From contig JAFAGM010000063.1 of assembly GCA_023422775.1 (NCBI GenBank), positions 31,384-95,383 of the forward strand: a stretch of 64,000 nt of DNA. The letters are read 5' to 3'. Under the pieces are notes generated by a model. It had not been told where the DNA came from, did not search any database, and was given only the letters and a program-made list of their open reading frames with translations. This document shows positions 53,346 to 62,106 of this stretch, piece by piece. This DNA is from Pseudomonadota bacterium (GTDB lineage Bacteria; Pseudomonadota; Alphaproteobacteria; Rhizobiales; Xanthobacteraceae). Made by a program: the position numbers and the translations under genes. Each line of letters opens with the position of its first letter. Positions within the stretch are counted from its first letter, which is position 1.

Positions 53346-53492
53346 CTATTTCTTGAGAAACCTGTCAGCGGGGATCGTGACCGTCATTTCCCGGGATTTT
53401 GGGCTGACGAAGTTCGCCAGCGCGAAAAGCACGCCATAGATCAGCCCGGCAATGATGCCGACGACGGTCAGAAAGCGGAACAAACTGGGCAT
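53346..53492 (-). CDS. 48-residue single-span membrane protein
   Basis: ATG at 53492 to TAG at 53346: MPSLFRFLTVVGIIAGLIYG, then VLFALANFVSPKSREMTVTI, then PADRFLKK. One hydrophobic segment (about residues 8-30) precedes a short basic periplasmic or cytoplasmic end. It lies between xerD (72 bases downstream) and the divergent aroK (start 145 bases away). I recall similar small proteins at this place in bradyrhizobia, sometimes called histidine kinase without basis. Function unknown. Ribosome site is weak. Confidence 0.72.
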   Translation of the reverse strand: MPSLFRFLTVVGIIAGLIYGVLFALANFVSPKSREMTVTIPADRFLKK

Positions 53493-53636
53493 GCGGGAGG
53501 CTCAGGGCAGCGAATTAACCATTGGAATCATCCAACATGTTCCCATCCCCGTGGCAAGAGTCTCTGGCAACGGCGTCGGTGGGGGTAGTATAGGTGGCGC
53601 GGAGCGGCGCAAAGTCGCAGGAAGACAGAGCTTTTG

Positions 53637-54254
53637 ATGTCCGAGACCGCGGCACCGACCCACGCAGGCACCTCCCAGGAGGCCGACATTACGGCGGCCC
53701 TTGGCGGGCGTTCGATCGTGCTCGTCGGTATGATGGGCGCCGGCAAGTCGACCATCGGCCGCCGGCTGGGTGCCCGGCTCCGGCTGCCGTTTCTCGACGC
53801 CGACATCGAGATCGAGGCGGCGGCCTGCATGTCGATCCCGGAAATCTTCGAAACCCGCGGCGAGCCCTATTTCAGGGATGGCGAGGCGCGGGTGATTGCG
53901 CGGCTGCTCGACAGCGGACCGGCCGTGATCGCCACCGGCGGCGGCGCCTTCATGCGCGAGGAAACCCGCAACCGCATCCGCGACAAGGCCGTCTCGCTCT
54001 GGCTCAAGGCCGACGTCGATACCATCATGAAGCGCGTGAAGCGCCGCGCCGACCGGCCGCTGCTGCAGACCGCGGATCCCGAGGCGACGGTCAGCCGCCT
54101 GCTCGAAGTACGCGAGCCGGTCTACCGGAGCGCTGACCTCACGATCGCCTCGCGCGACGTGCCGCACGACCGCATCGTCGACGAATGTATCGATGCCCTG
54201 CGCGCCCGCCTCTGTGCCGGCGGCCCGGCGACCCAGCAAACGATGGACGGATGA
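53637..54254 (+). CDS. aroK: shikimate kinase
   Basis: 205 residues. P-loop GMMGAGKST at 31-39, shikimate-binding DADIEIEAAACMSI and RGEPYFRDGEARVI, and the lid with Arg in KRRADRPLL. It phosphorylates shikimate in aromatic amino acid synthesis. The ATG at 53637 is preferred to the TTG one codon before. aroB follows 27 bases later; the two are the usual alphaproteobacterial aroK-aroB pair. Confidence 0.96.
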   Translation: MSETAAPTHAGTSQEADITAALGGRSIVLVGMMGAGKSTIGRRLGARLRLPFLDADIEIEAAACMSIPEIFETRGEPYFRDGEARVIARLLDSGPAVIATGGGAFMREETRNRIRDKAVSLWLKADVDTIMKRVKRRADRPLLQTADPEATVSRLLEVREPVYRSADLTIASRDVPHDRIVDECIDALRARLCAGGPATQQTMDG

Positions 54255-54281
54255 GCGTCACGCGATGACTGTGCCACTGAC

Positions 54282-55424
54282 ATGACTGCGCCGCTGAAAC
54301 ATTCTGCCGAGATTACCGTCGATGTAGCGCTCGGCGACCGCGCCTATGACATCGTCATCGGCCGCGGTGTACTTCAGTCGCTCGGCGCGCGCATCGCCGC
54401 GTTGCGGCCGGGCGTGCGAACCGCGATCGTGACCGATCACACCGTGGCGCAGCACTGGCTGGAGCAAATCGAGCGTTCGCTGGCGGAAGCCGGCATTCCG
54501 TCGTCGCGAATCATCGTTGCGGAGGGCGAGGGGTCGAAAACCTATGCCGGCCTTGAAAAGGTCAGCGAGGCGCTGATCGCGGCGAAGATCGAGCGCAACG
54601 ATCTCGTCATCGCGCTCGGCGGCGGCGTGGTCGGCGATCTCGCCGGCTTTGCCGCGGCGATCCTGCGCCGCGGCGTCGATTTCGTGCAGGTCCCGACCTC
54701 GCTGCTGGCGCAGGTGGATTCTTCCGTCGGCGGCAAGACCGGCATCAACTCGCCGCAGGGCAAGAACCTGCTCGGCGCGTTTCATCAGCCGGTGCTTGTC
54801 ATCGCCGATACCTCGGTGCTGGATACGCTGTCGCCGCGCCAGTTCCGTGCAGGATATGCCGAAGTCGCCAAATATGGCGTGCTTGGCGACGAAGCCTTCT
54901 TCATCTGGCTCGAAGCCAACCATGCCGAGATCTTTTCCGGCGGCGCCGCGCGCGAGCACGCGATCGCAACTTCCTGCCGCGCCAAGGCCGCGATCGTTTC
55001 CCGCGACGAGCGCGAAACCGGCGAGCGCGCGCTGCTAAATCTCGGACACACATTCGGTCATGCGCTGGAGGCAGCAACCGGTTTCTCCGATCGCCTGTTC
55101 CATGGCGAGGGCGTTGCCGTCGGCATGGTGCTGGCGGCGGAGTTTTCCGCGCAACTCGGCATGATTTCCGATGCCGACGCCGCGCGCGTCGAGCGCCACC
55201 TTGCCTCGGTGGGCCTGCCGACCCATTTGCAGGACATCGCGGGCTTCGCGCAGGAGGGGCTGGCGGACGCCGACGCCCTGATGGCGCTGATGGCGCAGGA
55301 CAAGAAGGTCAAGCGCGGCAGGCTGACGTTCATCCTGCTGCAGGCGATCGGCAGCGCGGTGGTCGCAAACGACGTCGAGCCGGCTCTGGTTCGCGGCTTC
55401 CTGCAACAGAAGCTGTCGGGATGA
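54282..55424 (+). CDS. aroB: 3-dehydroquinate synthase
   Basis: 380 residues. NAD-binding GGGVVGDLAGFAAAILRRG, the PTSLLAQVDSSVGGKTGIN loop, and the zinc histidines in LNLGHTFGHALE and LFHGEGVAVGM. It makes the first carbocycle of the shikimate pathway from DAHP. Cotranscribed with aroK; the CBS-domain gene follows 61 bases later on the same strand. Confidence 0.97.
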   Translation: MTAPLKHSAEITVDVALGDRAYDIVIGRGVLQSLGARIAALRPGVRTAIVTDHTVAQHWLEQIERSLAEAGIPSSRIIVAEGEGSKTYAGLEKVSEALIAAKIERNDLVIALGGGVVGDLAGFAAAILRRGVDFVQVPTSLLAQVDSSVGGKTGINSPQGKNLLGAFHQPVLVIADTSVLDTLSPRQFRAGYAEVAKYGVLGDEAFFIWLEANHAEIFSGGAAREHAIATSCRAKAAIVSRDERETGERALLNLGHTFGHALEAATGFSDRLFHGEGVAVGMVLAAEFSAQLGMISDADAARVERHLASVGLPTHLQDIAGFAQEGLADADALMALMAQDKKVKRGRLTFILLQAIGSAVVANDVEPALVRGFLQQKLSG

Positions 55425-55485
55425 AAACGGGATCGCCTCGCATAACTGAATTGTGGCGCAGGGCCGGGGCCGTCGCGAGGCAGGC

Positions 55486-56838
55486 ATGAGTTCGACTGCA
55501 TTCAATCTGCTGCTGGCATTCCTTCTGCTCGCCGCCAACGCGTTCTACGTCGCCGCCGAGTTCGCGCTGGTGAAGAGCCGCGGATTCCGCATCAAGGCGA
55601 TGGTCGAGCAGGATCGCTTCGGCGCGCGCCTGCTGCACGGCATGATGGGCAATATCGAGGCCTATCTCGCCTGCTGCCAGCTTGGCATCACCATGGCCTC
55701 GCTCGGCCTTGGCTGGGTCGGCGAGCCGACCGTTTCGGCGCTGCTCGAACCGTTGCTGATCCCGCTCGGAATGTCACAGAAGACGCTGCACTTCGTGTCG
55801 TTCCTGGCCGGGTTCCTGGTGTTCTCCTCGCTGCATATCGTGATCGGCGAGCAGGTGCCGAAGACGCTGGCGATCAGGCAGCCGATGCCGGTGTCGCAAT
55901 GGATCGCCTATCCGCTGCACGTCTCCTATCTGATCTTCTGGCCGCTGAACTGGCTGCTCAACACAGCCTCGCGCGGCATCCTGCGCCTGCTCGGCGTCGA
56001 GGAATCCTCGCAACACGAAATCCTCACCGACTCCGAGATCGAGGGGCTGGTGGAGGAATCCGCCGTTCACGGCGGGATCGAAAGCGGCGAGGCCGAATAC
56101 ATTCACAACGTGTTCCGGTTTGGCGACCTCGCCGTCTCCGACGTCATGGTCCACCGTACCGCGATGACGATGATCAATGCCGACATGCCGCCGGAGGAAC
56201 TGGTGCGCGAGGTGCTGGCGACCGAGTACACCCGCATCCCGCTGTGGCGAGAAAAGCCGGAAAACATCATCGGCGTGCTGCACGCCAAGGATCTCTTGCG
56301 CGCGATCCGCGCTTCCGAGGGCGACATGTCGCGCATCAACGTGTCGGCCATCATGCTGCCGCCCTGGTTCGTGCCGGAGATGCGGCCTTTGTCCGAACAG
56401 CTCAAGGCGTTTCGCCGCCGCAAGACCCACTTCGCGCTGGTCGTCGACGAGTATGGCGAAGTCGAAGGCATGGTGACGCTGGAAGACATACTGGAGGAGA
56501 TCGTCGGCGACATCTCGGACGAGCACGACGTGGTGGTGGCCGGCGTCCGCGCCCAGTCCGACGGCTCCGTGGTAGTCGATGGCTCGGTGCCGATCCGCGA
56601 TCTCAACCGCGCCATGAACTGGCATTTGCCCGACGAGGAGGCCACCACGGTGGCAGGGCTCGTGATCCACGAGGCGCGTTCGATCCCCGAGCGCGGCCAA
56701 AGCTTCACCTTCCACGGCTGCCGCTTCCGCGTTCTCCGCCGCGAGCGCAACCGCATCACGGCGCTGAAGATCGTGCCGCTGCCGCGCGAGGCCGAGGCGG
56801 AGGAGCCGAGGCCGAAGCGGGCCGGTCGGGCGTTCTGA
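55486..56838 (+). CDS. hemolysin-family (CNNM/CorC-like) membrane protein with CBS pair
   Basis: 450 residues from the ATG at 55486 (GAGGCAGG upstream). DUF21/CNNM membrane domain with four segments (residues 1-185), a CBS-domain pair (about 205-335; SDVMVHRTAMTMINADMPPEELVREVLATEYTRIPL and KTHFALVVDEYGEVEGMVTLEDILEEIVGDI), then a CorC_HlyC domain. Despite the hemolysin name, relatives are linked to magnesium or cobalt efflux and membrane repair. It follows aroB in an order common in this group. Confidence 0.9.
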   Translation: MSSTAFNLLLAFLLLAANAFYVAAEFALVKSRGFRIKAMVEQDRFGARLLHGMMGNIEAYLACCQLGITMASLGLGWVGEPTVSALLEPLLIPLGMSQKTLHFVSFLAGFLVFSSLHIVIGEQVPKTLAIRQPMPVSQWIAYPLHVSYLIFWPLNWLLNTASRGILRLLGVEESSQHEILTDSEIEGLVEESAVHGGIESGEAEYIHNVFRFGDLAVSDVMVHRTAMTMINADMPPEELVREVLATEYTRIPLWREKPENIIGVLHAKDLLRAIRASEGDMSRINVSAIMLPPWFVPEMRPLSEQLKAFRRRKTHFALVVDEYGEVEGMVTLEDILEEIVGDISDEHDVVVAGVRAQSDGSVVVDGSVPIRDLNRAMNWHLPDEEATTVAGLVIHEARSIPERGQSFTFHGCRFRVLRRERNRITALKIVPLPREAEAEEPRPKRAGRAF

Positions 56839-56854
56839 GCCACGCTTATCCGTT

Positions 56855-56932
56855 CGTCATTGCGAGCGCAGCGAAGCAATCCATCTACCCCCGTGCCGAG
56901 ACGTGGATTGCTTCGCTGCGCTCGCAATGACG
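56855..56932. repeat. Family C perfect inverted repeat, copy 2
   Basis: Two exact 29-base arms (56855-56883 and 56904-56932; CGTCATTGCGAGCGCAGCGA outermost) around a 20-base loop. It lies between convergent genes, 16 nt after a stop codon, as does the copy at 39368-39449. Arm changes at one spot are matched in both arms, keeping the pairing. Confidence 0.9.
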
Positions 56933-56978
56933 GGTGGGAGCAGGCTTCAAAAGCTCTCAGGACACAAAGAAGCGGTGA

Positions 56979-57422
56979 TCACTCGATGTCGATGGTGATG
57001 CCGCTGAGCTTCCACTGTCCGTCGGATGGAATGAATCCGAGCTGATATTTCACCTTCTTCGGGGTGGTGTCGAAACGCCCCTTCAGACGCAAAACACCCT
57101 TGTCGTCGATCTTCGCCTCTTCCTCGGGGATGGCCGGGCTGGCGACGATCGCGTCGAACACGGCGTGCTTCTCGACCAGGTCCTTGAAGACGGCGCGCAG
57201 CTTTTCCGGCGGAAACTGATCGCGGAACGGCTTTGAGATCTTGGCGTGGAATACGCTGAAATTATCCGCGGCCACCGCATCGTTCAGCGTGACCAGCACG
57301 CTCTTGATCAGTACTTCCTGCACGAACGGGCTCGGCATATCCAGCGCGTCAGCCGGTGGTGAGAAGGCCGCCACGATGAGCATCGCGGCTGCGGCCCGCC
57401 TGAAGCGTGCCCAATAATGCAT
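56979..57422 (-). CDS. exported hypothetical protein
   Basis: 147 residues from the ATG at 57422, which has GAGG upstream. Signal peptide (RRAAAAMLIVAAFSPPADA) followed by a compact domain (VLVTLNDAVAADNFSVFHAKISKPFRDQFPPEKLRAVFKDL...KYQLGFIPSDGQWKLSGITIDIE). The shape and ending resemble NTF2-like or DUF4864-type exported proteins; no catalytic residue can be named. Located in the periplasm. Downstream of bolA on the same strand, 171 bases away. Confidence 0.7.
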   Translation of the reverse strand: MHYWARFRRAAAAMLIVAAFSPPADALDMPSPFVQEVLIKSVLVTLNDAVAADNFSVFHAKISKPFRDQFPPEKLRAVFKDLVEKHAVFDAIVASPAIPEEEAKIDDKGVLRLKGRFDTTPKKVKYQLGFIPSDGQWKLSGITIDIE

Positions 57423-57593
57423 CGGACGACCTCGTCGACCGGCGACGGCGCAAGAGCAACCGTCCCCGCGTTCTCGGCGGAACCTGATTCCTCGCCCTCG
57501 AGATTGTCTCACAAAGATGAAAGCGGTTCTACCGCCGCAGCCGAATGAGGCGCGTCTGCGACATCATTGGATGATCGCTGCAGGCCTGGCCGA

Positions 57594-57872
57594 TCACCGC
57601 CCTGCTGCTTCTCCCGGCGCCTGCGCCTTGATGGCCAGCGCGTGGACGGATCCCCTGAGTTCCGCCTCCAGCGTGGCGTTTACCATCCGATGGCGCTCGA
57701 CGCGGCTCTTCCCTTCGAAGGCCGGAGACACAATATACACTCTGAAGTGCGTCTCGCCCCCCGGCCGGTGTCCGGCGTGGCCCTCATGCAGATGTGATTC
57801 ATCCGCGACGTCGAGGCTTTCCGGCAAGAAAGCTTCACGCAACTTGTTTATGATAATATCCCTGGTGCTCAT
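57594..57872 (-). CDS. bolA: BolA-family protein
   Basis: 92 residues with the BolA pattern: LREAFLPESLDVADESHLHEGH and THFRVYIVSPAFEGKSRVERHRMVNATL, including the conserved C-terminal His region (VHALAIKAQAP). BolA proteins pair with monothiol glutaredoxins to handle [2Fe-2S] clusters. Divergent from the J-domain gene; this pair next to cobS is common in rhizobia-like genomes. Confidence 0.93.
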   Translation of the reverse strand: MSTRDIIINKLREAFLPESLDVADESHLHEGHAGHRPGGETHFRVYIVSPAFEGKSRVERHRMVNATLEAELRGSVHALAIKAQAPGEAAGR

Positions 57873-57981
57873 GATGTCGGCAGATAATTCCGTATCTGTT
57901 TTTCGTCAATGGCGCACCCGAACGGAGTTATTCGCAATGTCAAGACTTGAAGCCTTGGGCATTGCGTAGTCAAAGTCAGCC

Positions 57982-58632
57982 ATGGCAATTGATTCATCCA
58001 AGTTCTTCGATTCCATTCGCATCAAGCCCAACAAGCTGAGCGCGAAGCAGCAGGCGCAGGCGCGCGAGGAAGCCGCCATGTGCGAGTGGGCGGGCTGCCA
58101 GAACAAGGGCCCGCACCGCGCGCCCAAGGGCCGCGAGAATTCCCGCGAGTATTTTCACTTCTGCCTGAACCACGTTCGCGAGTACAACCAGAACTACAAT
58201 TTCTTCCAGGGCATGAATGCCGATGCGGTTGCGCGCTACCAGAAGGATGCGCTGACCGGCCATCGCCCGACCTGGAAAATGGGCGCCAACACCGCCGGCA
58301 AGAAAGGCAAGCAGCCCAGCGCCGAGGATTTCGACGGCGCCGCCGATCCGTTCAGCATGTTCTCCGAACTCAACGGCCGCGGCCGCTGGCGTCCCGGTCC
58401 CGGCTTCGAAGCCAAGACCGAAACGCGCAAGGTCATGAACGCCGAGCGCAAGGCGCTGCAGGTGATGGGGCTCTCCGCCGAAGCGACCCTCGAGGACGTC
58501 AAGGCGAAGTACAAGGCGCTGGTCAAGCAGCACCATCCCGACGCCAATGGCGGCGACCGCTCCACCGAGGATCGCCTGATCGAGATCATCAAGGCGTACA
58601 ACTATCTCAAGACGGTGGTGCGCGGCGCGTAG
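57982..58632 (+). CDS. J-domain (DnaJ-like) co-chaperone with N-terminal Cys region
   Basis: 216 residues. The J domain is C-terminal (about 155-215) with HPD at 185-187 in KALVKQHHPDANGG. The N-terminal half has Cys34, Cys39 and Cys61 (CEWAGC, FCLNH), possibly metal-binding. Such proteins stimulate Hsp70 ATPase; the client is not known, and the position beside bolA hints at iron-sulfur work. A family B repeat follows its stop. Confidence 0.88.
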   Translation: MAIDSSKFFDSIRIKPNKLSAKQQAQAREEAAMCEWAGCQNKGPHRAPKGRENSREYFHFCLNHVREYNQNYNFFQGMNADAVARYQKDALTGHRPTWKMGANTAGKKGKQPSAEDFDGAADPFSMFSELNGRGRWRPGPGFEAKTETRKVMNAERKALQVMGLSAEATLEDVKAKYKALVKQHHPDANGGDRSTEDRLIEIIKAYNYLKTVVRGA

Positions 58633-58641
58633 CCACGCTTT

Positions 58642-58768
58642 CGTCGTCCCGGCGAAGGCCGGGACCCATACGCCGCGGCCCCTCGATTTAAGAACCGCTG
58701 GTCGACGACTTAGCCCAACACCAGGCACCTGTGGTTATGGATCCCGGCTCAAGCCGGGATGACGGCGG
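58642..58768. repeat. Family B composite palindromic repeat, copy 3
   Basis: 127 bp. TCGTCGTCCCGGCGAAGGCCGG with CCATACGCCGCGG at one end, and GGTTATGGATCCCGGCTCAAGCC with GGGATGACGGCGG at the other. Between convergent J-domain and citrate synthase genes. Confidence 0.82.
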
Positions 58769-58807
58769 AGTTTTTGGCTCCGCCGTCGTCTATTTCGCCG
58801 CCAGCAC

Positions 58808-59899
58808 TCACCCCGGCATCGCCCCGATATACGCCGAACTCGGCCGGATCAGCCGCCCGCCACGCTGCTGCTCGCGGGCGTGTGCGGTCCAGCCGGCGGC
58901 GCGGGCCACCGCGAAAATCGGCGTAAACGCCTGCCGCGGGATCTTCAGCGCGTCGAGCAGGATCGCGGTGAAGAACTCCACATTGGTGTCGAGCGGGCGC
59001 TCCGGATTCTTGATCCGCAGCGCGCCGCGGATATAGGCCTCGACCTCGCCGGCGAACGGCAGATCGGTGCCCTCGCCGGCAAGCCGCTCGATCGCGCCCT
59101 TCAGCACATCGGCGCGCGGATCGCGGACGCGATAAACGCGGTGACCGAATCCCATCAGCCGTTCACCGCGGGCGAGCGCGCCGTCGACCCACGGCTTGAT
59201 GCGCTCGCGGGAGCCGATCGCGTCGAGCATTTCCAGCACCGGCTCCGGCGCGCCGCCGTGCAGCGGTCCCGTCAGGGCGCAATAGCCGGCGGTGACGGCT
59301 GCGAACAGGTCGGCCTGCGTCGATGCCACCACCCGCGTCGCGAAGGTCGAAGCGTTCATGCCGTGATCGCACACCGTGACGAAATACGCATCCAGCGCCG
59401 CGGTCTCGCGCGCGTCCGGCTTGCGGCCGAGCATCATCGACAGCGTGTCGGCGGCATGGCTTGTGGTTGGATCGGGCGCGATCGGATCGCTGCCCTTGCT
59501 CCGCTGCACCAATGCGCCCGCAATCACCGGAAACGCGCCGACGATGGTGGCCTCGTGCGCGAGCCCGGCTTCTGCCCGCAGTCCCGCGACCGCTGCGCGA
59601 AACCCATCCACGATCGACAGTGCGCGCGTGATGCCGAGCAGGTCCGGCAGCCGGGCAAAGGCGCGCTCGCGCCCCGCGCCAAGGGCTGCGCGGACAGCGG
59701 CTTCGCCGATCGGCTGGCCGGTCCCGCCGCTCCATAGCCGCGCGGTCACGCCCTCGAAGCCGGTCTTGCGGGCGAGGTCGCCGACGCGCTCGCCGGCAAT
59801 GATCAGTTCGCCGCGCTCGCCATCGACGTGGCTGAGCACGGTCTCGGCGGCGGGGATCCCGTCCAGGCCGATCGGGGTCTTTGAAAGCTGCATGTTCAT
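58808..59899 (-). CDS. citrate synthase / methylcitrate synthase family protein
   Basis: 363 residues. Catalytic histidines His214 (GPLHGGA) and His253 (FGHRVYRVRDPR) are present; the third catalytic position is Glu308 (TNVEFF), where classic citrate synthase has Asp. DHGMN at 179-182 is also kept. Length and Glu form fit short CitA-like enzymes, so it may use acetyl- or propionyl-CoA. AAGGAG lies 7 nt before the ATG. Divergent from a second family member, with only 72 bases between start codons. This is unlikely to be the main TCA enzyme, which in this group is a longer type II GltA. Confidence 0.88.
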   Translation of the reverse strand: MNMQLSKTPIGLDGIPAAETVLSHVDGERGELIIAGERVGDLARKTGFEGVTARLWSGGTGQPIGEAAVRAALGAGRERAFARLPDLLGITRALSIVDGFRAAVAGLRAEAGLAHEATIVGAFPVIAGALVQRSKGSDPIAPDPTTSHAADTLSMMLGRKPDARETAALDAYFVTVCDHGMNASTFATRVVASTQADLFAAVTAGYCALTGPLHGGAPEPVLEMLDAIGSRERIKPWVDGALARGERLMGFGHRVYRVRDPRADVLKGAIERLAGEGTDLPFAGEVEAYIRGALRIKNPERPLDTNVEFFTAILLDALKIPRQAFTPIFAVARAAGWTAHAREQQRGGRLIRPSSAYIGAMPG

Positions 59900-59946
59900 G
59901 GAGGCGCTCCTTTTGTCGCTTCAAGGTCGGGCCTCTCGACAGATGG

Positions 59947-59970
59947 ATCAATCTTGATTATGTAAATCAA
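59947..59970. promoter_or_regulatory. overlapping AT-rich dyads, candidate operator of the citrate-synthase pair
   Basis: Two palindromes share their middle arm: ATCAA-TC-TTGAT (59947-59958) and TTGATT-ATGTA-AATCAA (59954-59970). The second ends one base before the ATG of the HTH-citrate synthase gene, which has no Shine-Dalgarno. The stretch is far richer in AT than its surroundings. It lies in the shared 72-base divergent region. Confidence 0.6.
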
Positions 59971-59971
59971 T

Positions 59972-61189
59972 ATGAAAAAATCCGCCGGGCTTTACCTTTC
60001 CGCCCGCGAGGCCTCCGCCGAACTCGCGATCTCGCAGGCGACGCTCTACGCCTATGTCAGCCGCGGGCTGATCCGCTCGGAGCCGTCGGAGGATTCCCGC
60101 AGCCATCGCTACCGGGCCGAGGATATCCGCACGCTGAAGGAGCGGCGCACCCCGTCGCCCGAGCCGCGCGGCCTGCGCAGTTTCGATGCCGATCTGCCGG
60201 TGATGGATTCCGCCGTGGCGACCATCACCGAGAATGGGCCGATCTACCGCGGCGTCAATTGCGTCGACCTCGCCGAGCGAGACACGCTCGAACATGCCGC
60301 GACGCTGTTGTGGGACGTCACCGGCGTCGATCCGTTCGCACAGGACAATTGTCCTGTCGTGTCGGACGAAATGCGCGCCGTCGCCGATGCCACGCGCCAG
60401 TCCAATGCGATCGATCGCGCCATCGCCGTGCTGGCGCTTGCGGCCAGCGCCGATCCGCGCGCCTACACCCGTGCCCCCGAGGGGCGGGCGCTGCTCGGCG
60501 GCCGCATCATGCGCCTCGTGGTCGCGACCATGCTGAACGCGAAATCATCCGCGAAACCGCTTCATTTCCAGATCGCGCGCGGCTGGGCGCCCGACCACAA
60601 GCACGCGGCCGACCTGCTGCGACGGGCGCTGGTGCTGCTGGCCGATCACGAATTGAATGCCTCGACTTTTACCGTGCGCTGCGCGGCCTCGACCGGACTG
60701 AACCTCTACGATGCGGTCATCGCCGGCCTGGTGGCGCTGAAAGGCCCGAAGCACGGCGGCGCCAGCGTGCTGGCGGCGCAACTGCTAAAGACCCTCGCCA
60801 GTGGCGATGTCGCCCCCCTCATCCGCGAGCGCGTCGCGCTGGGCGAGCGCTTTGCGGGCTTCGGCCACGGCGTCTACAAGCACGGCGACCCGCGTGCGAA
60901 GGCGCTGCTTGCAGCGCTGGCGCGCTCCGGCGCCGACCGCAAGTTCACCCATGAAATCCCCGACCGTATCGCGGAAGCGACCGGCGAGTTCGTCAACATC
61001 GATTATGCGCTGGCCGTGCTGGTGCATACGCTCGGCCTGCCACCCGGTCATGAACTGGTGCTGTTTTCGATGGCGCGCACCGTCGGATGGATCGCCCACG
61101 CCTGCGAGCAATTGCAGCACGGCCGGCTGATCCGGCCCCGCGCGCGCTATGTCGGCCCGGCGCCGGGCCGCAGCCCGGTCCGGGCCTGA
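59972..61189 (+). CDS. citrate synthase family protein with N-terminal helix-turn-helix
   Basis: 405 residues. Residues 8-58 (YLSAREASAELAISQATLYAYVSRGLIRSEPSEDSRSHRYRAEDIRTL) form a MerR/excisionase-like DNA-binding domain. Residues about 75-390 are a citrate synthase fold with His in DHELNAST, KGPKHGGAS and GFGHGVYKHGDPR, and Asp in NIDYAL at the third catalytic position. Enzyme-HTH fusions of this sort exist in databases as citrate synthase family proteins but have no settled role. No ribosome site is seen, so translation may be leaderless. It overlaps the convergent DedA gene by 43 bases. Confidence 0.88.
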   Translation: MKKSAGLYLSAREASAELAISQATLYAYVSRGLIRSEPSEDSRSHRYRAEDIRTLKERRTPSPEPRGLRSFDADLPVMDSAVATITENGPIYRGVNCVDLAERDTLEHAATLLWDVTGVDPFAQDNCPVVSDEMRAVADATRQSNAIDRAIAVLALAASADPRAYTRAPEGRALLGGRIMRLVVATMLNAKSSAKPLHFQIARGWAPDHKHAADLLRRALVLLADHELNASTFTVRCAASTGLNLYDAVIAGLVALKGPKHGGASVLAAQLLKTLASGDVAPLIRERVALGERFAGFGHGVYKHGDPRAKALLAALARSGADRKFTHEIPDRIAEATGEFVNIDYALAVLVHTLGLPPGHELVLFSMARTVGWIAHACEQLQHGRLIRPRARYVGPAPGRSPVRA

Positions 61190-61806
61190 CGGCGGCGCAG
61201 CGTCCAGACGCCGAATGCCACGATCGCGCCTGCGACGACGGCCAGGATCCACAGATGCTTGCCGACATGCTCGTGATGCGGGAAGCCGGCATAGTGGTGC
61301 AGCGCCGTGACCGCGAGCACGCCCGGCAGCACATGCGCGAACGCCCAGGCGAACACCGCGGCAATATTGACGCCGTAGAACCTGGCAGGCGGCATCCCCA
61401 GCGCACCCGCCGTGACCGGCACGAAGGCCCGGATCGGCGGCACGAAGCGTGCGAAAAACACCGCCAGCGTCCCCCAGCGATGGAAGAACGCCTCGCTTTG
61501 CGCCATCACGGCGGGATATCCCGACATTGGCCAGGCGGCGAGAATTTCGCGTTGCGAGCGATGGCCCGCCCAGTAGGCCGAGCCATCGCCGAGCAGGGCG
61601 CCGGCAATCGCCGCCGCCAGTACGCCCCATAGTTGCAGTTCGCCGCCCGGCACCAGCGCGCTCAGGGCGAGGATGATGGTCGAGCCGGGCACCAGCGCGC
61701 CCGCGACGGGGACCGCCTCCAGCAGGGCCGCAAGGAAGAGCGTGAGATAGGCCAGCCGGGGATGAGCCGAGACGAACGCAATCAGGGGATCGAGGAATGT
61801 CGTCAC
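61147..61806 (-). CDS. DedA family membrane protein
   Basis: 219 residues with about five hydrophobic segments and the DedA/SNARE-associated motif (LVPGSTIILALSALVPGG, GDGSAYWAGHRS, FFARFVPPIRAFVPVTAGALGM with the conserved Arg/Pro). Family members flip undecaprenyl phosphate or phosphatidylethanolamine or support membrane potential. Its 3' end overlaps the convergent citrate-synthase gene by 43 bases. Confidence 0.9.
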   Translation of the reverse strand: MTTFLDPLIAFVSAHPRLAYLTLFLAALLEAVPVAGALVPGSTIILALSALVPGGELQLWGVLAAAIAGALLGDGSAYWAGHRSQREILAAWPMSGYPAVMAQSEAFFHRWGTLAVFFARFVPPIRAFVPVTAGALGMPPARFYGVNIAAVFAWAFAHVLPGVLAVTALHHYAGFPHHEHVGKHLWILAVVAGAIVAFGVWTLRRRQARTGLRPGAGPT

Positions 61807-62106
61807 GGAAGTCCTGTTTCCGGGCGGTCGGCCCGATATCCAGCTAACAGTTCCGGATCGGGCCTGAAAGGGTGCCGGGCCGCAGATTCAGCCGGCAGGC
61901 CGGTCAATCGCGCAAAAGTACGGCGTGATTCGCAGGGCAGCCCTCCAAAAACCTGACAGATGACCTATCTCAATGATAAGGCGAGGGAACTTTGATTGCG
62001 GCGCGGGCTTCTGCCGGCCCTTGCTCTCTGCTAGGTTTGCACAAGCCCCCATCCGCAGCCATCCAGCAAATTCGGTTTCGGGAACGCCCGGGACCTCGGA
62101 GGATTG
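61807..62106. other. 300-bp region between dedA and cobS
   Basis: Non-coding. I see no cobalamin riboswitch, no strong hairpin with T-run and no obvious promoter; GGAGG at 62098-62102 is the cobS ribosome site. Confidence 0.5.

Noticed and set aside
61807..62106. Cobalamin riboswitch before cobS
   Set aside because: I looked for the B12-box and associated stems and saw none.
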